Positions 15,006 through 18,575 of a stretch of 18,575 bases of DNA are shown in pieces (the stretch's first letter is position 1; each line of letters opens with the position of its first letter). Below the pieces are notes generated by a model. That model was not told where the DNA came from. It made no database searches and saw nothing but the letters and a program-made list of their open reading frames with translations. The stretch spans positions 1 to 18,575 of the forward strand of contig NZ_CAMPHH010000031.1 in assembly GCF_946885855.1 (NCBI RefSeq). Direction: 5' to 3'. Position numbers and translations under genes: made by a program. Origin of the DNA: an uncultured Actinotalea sp. Lineage in GTDB: Bacteria; Actinomycetota; Actinomycetes; Actinomycetales; Cellulomonadaceae.

Positions 15006-15742
15006 GCGGCCTCCTCGACGGGGGCGTCGCTCGGCCTGGTGATGGCCAGGCCGAGGGCCAGGAGCGCCCGGCCCAGGAACAGCGCCGCCTGGAACGGTGA
15101 CTGGGACGGCGTGCCCGCGGCCCGCGGCCGCATCTCGACGCCGAGCTGGCGGACCACCAGGCCGCGGCGGGACGCCGTGACGAGCGCCTCGACCGTGTCC
15201 CCGAGGTACTCCGCCGGGTAGTTGTGGGCGTAGAGGCGGATCGCGCGCCTGCCGCACGCCTTGAACCCGGACGTCGTGTCCGTCAGCTTCGTCCGGGTGA
15301 TCCGCGACAGGCTGAAGGACAGAAACTTCATCGCCCAGCGGCGCGGGCCGCGCACCGAATACTCGCCCGTGCCGGCGAAACGCGCCCCGATGACGACGTC
15401 GGCGCCGTCCCGATCCAGCACCTCGAGCAGGCGGGGGACCTCCCGGGGGTCGTGCTGGCCGTCCGCGTCCAGCTGCACCATGACCTCGTAATCGTGGCGC
15501 AGCGCGTACTTGTAGCCGGCGCGCATGGCACCGCCGACCCCGAGGTTGATGGGCAGCTCGACGACCGCGACGCCCGCGTCACGCGCGATGCGCGCGGTGG
15601 CGTCGGTGGAGCCGTCGCTGACGACGAGCACGTCGACCTCGGGAAGGGTTGCCGCGACCTCGGTCAGCACGTCTCCGATGGAGTCCTCCTCGTTCCAGGC
15701 CGGCAGCACGACGAGGCAGCGCGCGGGAGCGGGGGAGAGCAC
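15002..15742 (-). CDS. GT2-family glycosyltransferase, soluble DPM1-like (polyprenyl-phosphate sugar synthase)
   Basis: A 246-residue GT-A enzyme. LPAWNEE (13-19) opens the fold, VSDGSTD (41-47) is the nucleotide-binding element, and LDADGQHD (91-98) contains the metal-binding DxD. A DTTSGFKA motif, typical of dolichol/polyprenyl-phosphate mannosyl- and glucosyltransferase relatives, follows near 155. Unlike the GT2 at 478-1473 it has no C-terminal membrane spans; the DUF2304 protein encoded next may supply the membrane contact. Its start is a GTG with no ribosome site but a TAGGAT -10-like element six bases upstream, suggesting a leaderless message. It should load a sugar on polyprenyl phosphate for the GtrA partner to flip. 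The donor sugar is unknown. Confidence 0.87.
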   Translation of the reverse strand: MLSPAPARCLVVLPAWNEEDSIGDVLTEVAATLPEVDVLVVSDGSTDATARIARDAGVAVVELPINLGVGGAMRAGYKYALRHDYEVMVQLDADGQHDPREVPRLLEVLDRDGADVVIGARFAGTGEYSVRGPRRWAMKFLSFSLSRITRTKLTDTTSGFKACGRRAIRLYAHNYPAEYLGDTVEALVTASRRGLVVRQLGVEMRPRAAGTPSQSPFQAALFLGRALLALGLAITRPSDAPVEEAA

Positions 15743-15748
15743 CGGAGG

Positions 15749-15754
15749 ATCCTA
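15749..15754 (-). promoter_or_regulatory. -10-like TAGGAT for the leaderless GT2 operon
   Basis: On the minus strand TAGGAT lies six bases before the GTG at 15742, with no Shine-Dalgarno sequence between. The spacing matches that of the LpxA-like gene at 5303-5315, supporting a leaderless transcript for the GT2-DUF2304-GtrA operon. The 114-base divergent gap holds no other clear element for the opposite GT4 gene. Confidence 0.5.
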
Positions 15755-15856
15755 GCCGGTGCGGCCCGTCGGGAGCCGCTAGCCGGGTGCCGACGGTGGC
15801 AGGATCGGCGGGTCCCGCTGCTCAGGACGGGTGCAGGCAGGCGAGAGGAAGACGTG

Positions 15857-16975
15857 ATGAAGGTCCTCATGGACGCGACGGCGGTGCCGGCTGACCGCGG
15901 CGGCGTCGGGAGGTACGTCGACGCCCTGGTCCCAGCGCTGGTCGACCAGGGCGTGGACCTTGCGGTGGTGACCCAGCAGCGTGATGCCGACCTCTTCGCG
16001 ACGCTGGGGGCTCAGGAGGTCGTCGTGGCGCCCGCCGCGACCGCTCGGCGAGCCGTGCGTCTCGCCTGGGAGCAGCTCGGGCTGCCGGCCGTGGCGGGAC
16101 GCCTGCGCGCCGAGGTCCTGCACAGCCCGCACTACACGCTGCCGCGGCTGAGCCCGGTGCCCGTCACGGTGACCCTGCACGACGCGACATTCTTCAGCCA
16201 CCCCGAGGTGCACACCGGCACCAAGGGCCGCTTCTTCCGCGCCGCGACGCGCACCGCCGTGCGCCGGGCGGGGTCGCTCGTCGTGCCGTCGGCCGCCACC
16301 CGCGACGAGGTGCTCCGCTTCGCAGGGGGCGCGCCGACGGCGTTCCACGTGGCCTACCACGGGGTCGACACCGCGCTCTTCCGGCCGGTGGACGCCGCGG
16401 AGCGCGACCGCGTCCGGGCGTCGCTGGGACTGCGCGCGACGCGCTACGTGGGCTTCCTCGGCACGCTCGAGCCGAGGAAGAACGTCCCCGCGCTCGTGCG
16501 GGCGTGGGCGCGGGTCGCGCAGGACCTCCCTGACGCCCCCGCGCTGGTGCTGGCCGGTGGTCCCGGGTGGGACCCGGGCGTCGACGAGGCGATCGCCGCG
16601 GTGCCGGAGGGCCTGGAGGTCCGTCGGACGGGGTACCTGCCGCTCGCGGACCTCGCGGGGTTCCTCGCGGGCGCGGAGGTGCTGGCCTACCCCAGCCGCG
16701 GGGAGGGCTTCGGGCTGCCGGTCCTCGAGGCGATGGCCTGCGGGGCGGCCGTGCTCACGACGCGCGAGCTGTCCCTGCCCGAGGTCGGCGGGGACGCCGT
16801 CGCCTACTGCGGCACGGACGACGCCTCGATCGCGACGGAGCTGGCCGCGCTGCTGGCCGACCCGGGACGGCGTGCCGCGCTGGGTGCCGCAGCGGTCCGG
16901 CGCGCCGGTGAGTTCACCTGGGACGCGTCCGCCCGTGTCCACGTCGAGGCCTACGAGGCGGCCCGGGCGCGCTGA
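15857..16975 (+). CDS. GT4-family glycosyltransferase (mannosyl/rhamnosyltransferase-like)
   Basis: A 372-residue GT-B enzyme. It begins MKVLMDATAV, with GGVGRYV (15-21) as the N-terminal glycine-rich loop and VTLHDATFF (105-113) in the acceptor domain. GTLEPRKN (202-209) and GEGFGLPVLEAM (282-293) mark the donor domain, with the EX7E glutamates at about 283 and 291. ATG at 15857 is preceded by a GAGAGGAAG ribosome site (15842-15850); the much longer in-frame extension upstream is antisense to the GT2 gene and is rejected. It is a single-gene unit between the GT2 operon and rfbC. The neighbouring dTDP-rhamnose genes make rhamnosyl transfer plausible, but specificity cannot be read from sequence. 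Confidence 0.88.
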   Translation: MKVLMDATAVPADRGGVGRYVDALVPALVDQGVDLAVVTQQRDADLFATLGAQEVVVAPAATARRAVRLAWEQLGLPAVAGRLRAEVLHSPHYTLPRLSPVPVTVTLHDATFFSHPEVHTGTKGRFFRAATRTAVRRAGSLVVPSAATRDEVLRFAGGAPTAFHVAYHGVDTALFRPVDAAERDRVRASLGLRATRYVGFLGTLEPRKNVPALVRAWARVAQDLPDAPALVLAGGPGWDPGVDEAIAAVPEGLEVRRTGYLPLADLAGFLAGAEVLAYPSRGEGFGLPVLEAMACGAAVLTTRELSLPEVGGDAVAYCGTDDASIATELAALLADPGRRAALGAAAVRRAGEFTWDASARVHVEAYEAARAR

Positions 16976-16996
16976 GCGCCGGGGGCCCTGCGCCGG

Positions 16997-17614
16997 TCAG
17001 CCGCGCAGACCGGCGACGTACTCCTGGACGGCCTCCCACGTGGGCAGCAGGCCCTGGGCGCGGGCCTCGTCCAGCGTCGGGGCGGCCTCGTCCTTCTCCG
17101 AGAGCCGTGGCGTGAGGGGCCGGCGGTCGCGGCCCGTCGTCGGCCAGTCGATGCCGAGGGCGGGGTCCAGCGGGTGGATGCCGTGCTCGCGGCCGGGGGA
17201 GTAGCCCGTCGAGCACAGGTAGAGCACCGTCGAGTCGTCCTCGAGCGACAGGAACGCGTGGCCGAGACCCTCGGAGAGGTAGACGGCGCGCCGGTCGACG
17301 TCGTCCAGGAGGACGGCGTCCCAGGTGCCGAAGGTCGGCGAGCCGACCCGGACGTCGATGGCCACGTCCAGGACGGCCCCCTTGACGCAGGTGACGTACT
17401 TGGCCTGGCCCGGCGGGACGTCGGCGAAGTGGATGCCCCGCAGGACACCGGCCGCGGAGACCGAGCAGTTCGCCTGCTGGAGGTCGAGGCGGTGCCCGAC
17501 CGCCTCGGCGAAGGCCTCGTCCTTGAACCACTCGAGGAAGACCCCCCGGGGGTCCCCGAACTGGCGGGGGGTGATCTCCCAGGCCCCGGGGACGGCGAGC
17601 TCGCGGTACTGCAC
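16997..17614 (-). CDS. rfbC: dTDP-4-dehydrorhamnose 3,5-epimerase
   Basis: A 205-residue cupin-fold epimerase (RmlC) that inverts C3 and C5 of dTDP-4-keto-6-deoxyglucose, the third step to dTDP-L-rhamnose. Catalytic His62 lies in GVLRGIHF (56-63), Lys72 in GQAKYV, and Tyr132 in VLYLC (130-134). These numbers match those I recall for the well-studied actinobacterial RmlC, and the length is normal. GTG at 17614 is chosen because GAGGAG lies a few bases upstream; longer extensions run through the divergent rfbD start and are rejected. The gene is divergent from rfbD rather than in one operon with it, and the first two pathway genes (rfbA, rfbB) are not in the window. Function is confident. Confidence 0.93.
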   Translation of the reverse strand: MQYRELAVPGAWEITPRQFGDPRGVFLEWFKDEAFAEAVGHRLDLQQANCSVSAAGVLRGIHFADVPPGQAKYVTCVKGAVLDVAIDVRVGSPTFGTWDAVLLDDVDRRAVYLSEGLGHAFLSLEDDSTVLYLCSTGYSPGREHGIHPLDPALGIDWPTTGRDRRPLTPRLSEKDEAAPTLDEARAQGLLPTWEAVQEYVAGLRG

Positions 17615-17671
17615 AGGGGTCTCCTCAGCTGTCGGCACGGCGGAGGTGCCAGGGTAGTCCGGAGGTGTCGG

Positions 17672-17677
17672 TAGGGT
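17672..17677 (+). promoter_or_regulatory. -10-like TAGGGT upstream of rfbD
   Basis: TAGGGT is the same hexamer as that before the LpxA-like gene. A start of transcription about seven bases downstream would give a leader of roughly 25 bases containing the GAAGGGGA ribosome site of rfbD. No clear -35 is visible. On the opposite strand TACCCT (17651-17656) could serve rfbC. Confidence 0.4.
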
Positions 17678-17708
17678 GGCTCTCCATGGCCGACGGAAGG
17701 GGAACCTG

Positions 17709-18557
17709 GTGCGCTGGCTGGTGACCGGCTCGGCGGGGATGCTCGGGACCGATCTGGTCGACCTCCTGCGCGACCGCGGCGAGGACGTCACGGCCTCGGA
17801 CCGCGAGGACCTCGACATCACCGACCCGGTAGCGGTCGACGCCGCCGTCCCCGGGCACGACGTCGTCGTCAACTGCGCCGCGTGGACCGCGGTCGACGAC
17901 GCCGAGGAGCGCGAGGCGGACGCGTTCCGTCTCAACGCGGTGGCTGCCGCGCACCTGGCACGGTCCGCGGCGACGCACGGCGCGCGCCTGGTCCACGTCT
18001 CGACCGACTACGTCTTCGACGGGGCGGCGGACGCGCCCTACGCGGAGGGCGCCCCGGTGGCGCCGCGTTCGGCGTACGGCCGGACGAAGGCCGCCGGGGA
18101 GTGGGCGGTACGAGCCGAGGCGCACGACCACCTGGTGGTGCGTACCGCCTGGCTCTACGGCCGGCACGGCGCGTGCTTCCCGCGCACCATCGCGCGCGTC
18201 GCGGCCGAGCGCGGCGGCCTCGACGTGGTGGCGGACCAGCTCGGCCAGCCGACCTGGACGCGCGACCTCGCCGACCTCGTGCACCGGCTCGTCCTGGCCG
18301 GGGCCCCCACCGGGATCTACCACGGCACGTCGTCGGGGATCACGTCGTGGTTCGACTTCGCGCGGGAGGTCGTGGGCAGCGCCGGGCTCGATCCCGCGAT
18401 CGTCCGGCCGACGTCGTCCGAGGCGTTCGTCCGGCCGGCCCCGCGCCCCGCGTACTCGGCCCTCGGTCACGACGCTCTGCGGGCGGCGGGCGTGGCGCCG
18501 ATCGCGGACTGGGCGCAGCGCTGGGCGGAGGCCGCGCAGGAGGTGCTCGGCGCGTGA
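17709..18557 (+). CDS. rfbD: dTDP-4-dehydrorhamnose reductase
   Basis: A 282-residue short-chain reductase (RmlD) that reduces the 4-keto group of dTDP-6-deoxy-L-lyxo-4-hexulose with NAD(P)H to give dTDP-L-rhamnose. The cofactor loop is GSAGMLG (7-13), VSTDYVFDG (97-105) carries the active-site Ser/Thr-Asp region, and the catalytic pair is Y123/K127 in YGRTK. DQLGQPTWT (176-184) is typical of the substrate-binding half. GTG at 17709 is chosen because a purine-rich AAGGGGA site lies upstream. An in-frame GTG at 17676 would add 11 unconserved residues and overlaps the TAGGGT promoter element. It completes the pathway step after rfbC. The stop is 18 bases before the window end, so the next gene cannot be seen. 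Confidence 0.93.
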   Translation: MRWLVTGSAGMLGTDLVDLLRDRGEDVTASDREDLDITDPVAVDAAVPGHDVVVNCAAWTAVDDAEEREADAFRLNAVAAAHLARSAATHGARLVHVSTDYVFDGAADAPYAEGAPVAPRSAYGRTKAAGEWAVRAEAHDHLVVRTAWLYGRHGACFPRTIARVAAERGGLDVVADQLGQPTWTRDLADLVHRLVLAGAPTGIYHGTSSGITSWFDFAREVVGSAGLDPAIVRPTSSEAFVRPAPRPAYSALGHDALRAAGVAPIADWAQRWAEAAQEVLGA

Positions 18558-18575
18558 GGCCAGCGTTCCTTCGGA

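Noticed and set aside
15224..15856. 211-codon N-terminal extension of the second GT4 gene
   Set aside because: It is antisense to the GT2 gene; ATG 15857 has a good ribosome site and begins exactly at the first GT-B strand.
17540..17554. Near-palindrome of C and G runs as an operator or terminator
   Set aside because: It lies inside rfbC and encodes the conserved DPRGVFLEW region.
17676..17708. Eleven-residue N-terminal extension of rfbD from GTG 17676
   Set aside because: It overlaps the TAGGGT promoter-like element, and the Rossmann strand begins right at the GTG at 17709 with a ribosome site upstream.

Overview
The window is very GC-rich, with compact genes, frequent GTG/TTG starts, 4-nt stop/start overlaps and apparently leaderless genes. 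This points to a high-GC actinomycete; the protein flavour suggests Micrococcales, perhaps a Cellulomonas relative, but the genus is only a guess. The whole window is a cell-surface glycan locus. I call sixteen protein genes and no RNA genes, CRISPR arrays or transposases. No gene-free stretch reaches 300 bases.

Layout: (1) 16-3056, plus strand: GtrA-like flippase, GtrB-like polyprenyl-phosphate glycosyltransferase with two C-terminal membrane spans, and a DUF2142 polytopic membrane protein, tightly packed as a lipid-linked-sugar cassette. (2) 3079-5156, minus strand: Gfo/Idh/MocA oxidoreductase and DegT/DnrJ-type aminotransferase, a pair expected to make a 3-amino sugar nucleotide. (3) 5315-6010, plus strand, divergent from that pair: an LpxA-like left-handed beta-helix acyltransferase. 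(4) 6000-9523, minus strand: a large secreted protein with a lysozyme-like N-terminal region and five ~104-residue repeats, then a GT4 glycosyltransferase coupled by a GTGA overlap. (5) 9677-14127, plus strand: a second DUF2142 protein and a second secreted protein with two beta-sandwich-like modules and three copies of the same repeat. (6) 14164-15742, minus strand: soluble GT2, DUF2304 protein and a second GtrA, joined by 4-nt overlaps. (7) 15857-16975, plus strand: a GT4 glycosyltransferase. (8) 16997-17614 minus and 17709-18557 plus: the last two enzymes of dTDP-L-rhamnose synthesis (rfbC, rfbD), divergently transcribed.

How the parts may fit (inference): rfbC/rfbD supply dTDP-rhamnose, while the oxidoreductase, aminotransferase and LpxA-like enzyme supply an N-acylated 3-amino sugar nucleotide. 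The GT4 enzymes build the glycan inside the cell. The two GtrA/GT2 cassettes make and flip polyprenyl-phosphate sugars, and the DUF2142 proteins may use those outside as GT-C-like transferases. The repeat proteins would act at the wall surface. The most notable signals are the GnnA/GnnB/LpxA-like trio in an organism not expected to make lipid A, and the shared disulfide-type repeat in two neighbouring secreted proteins.
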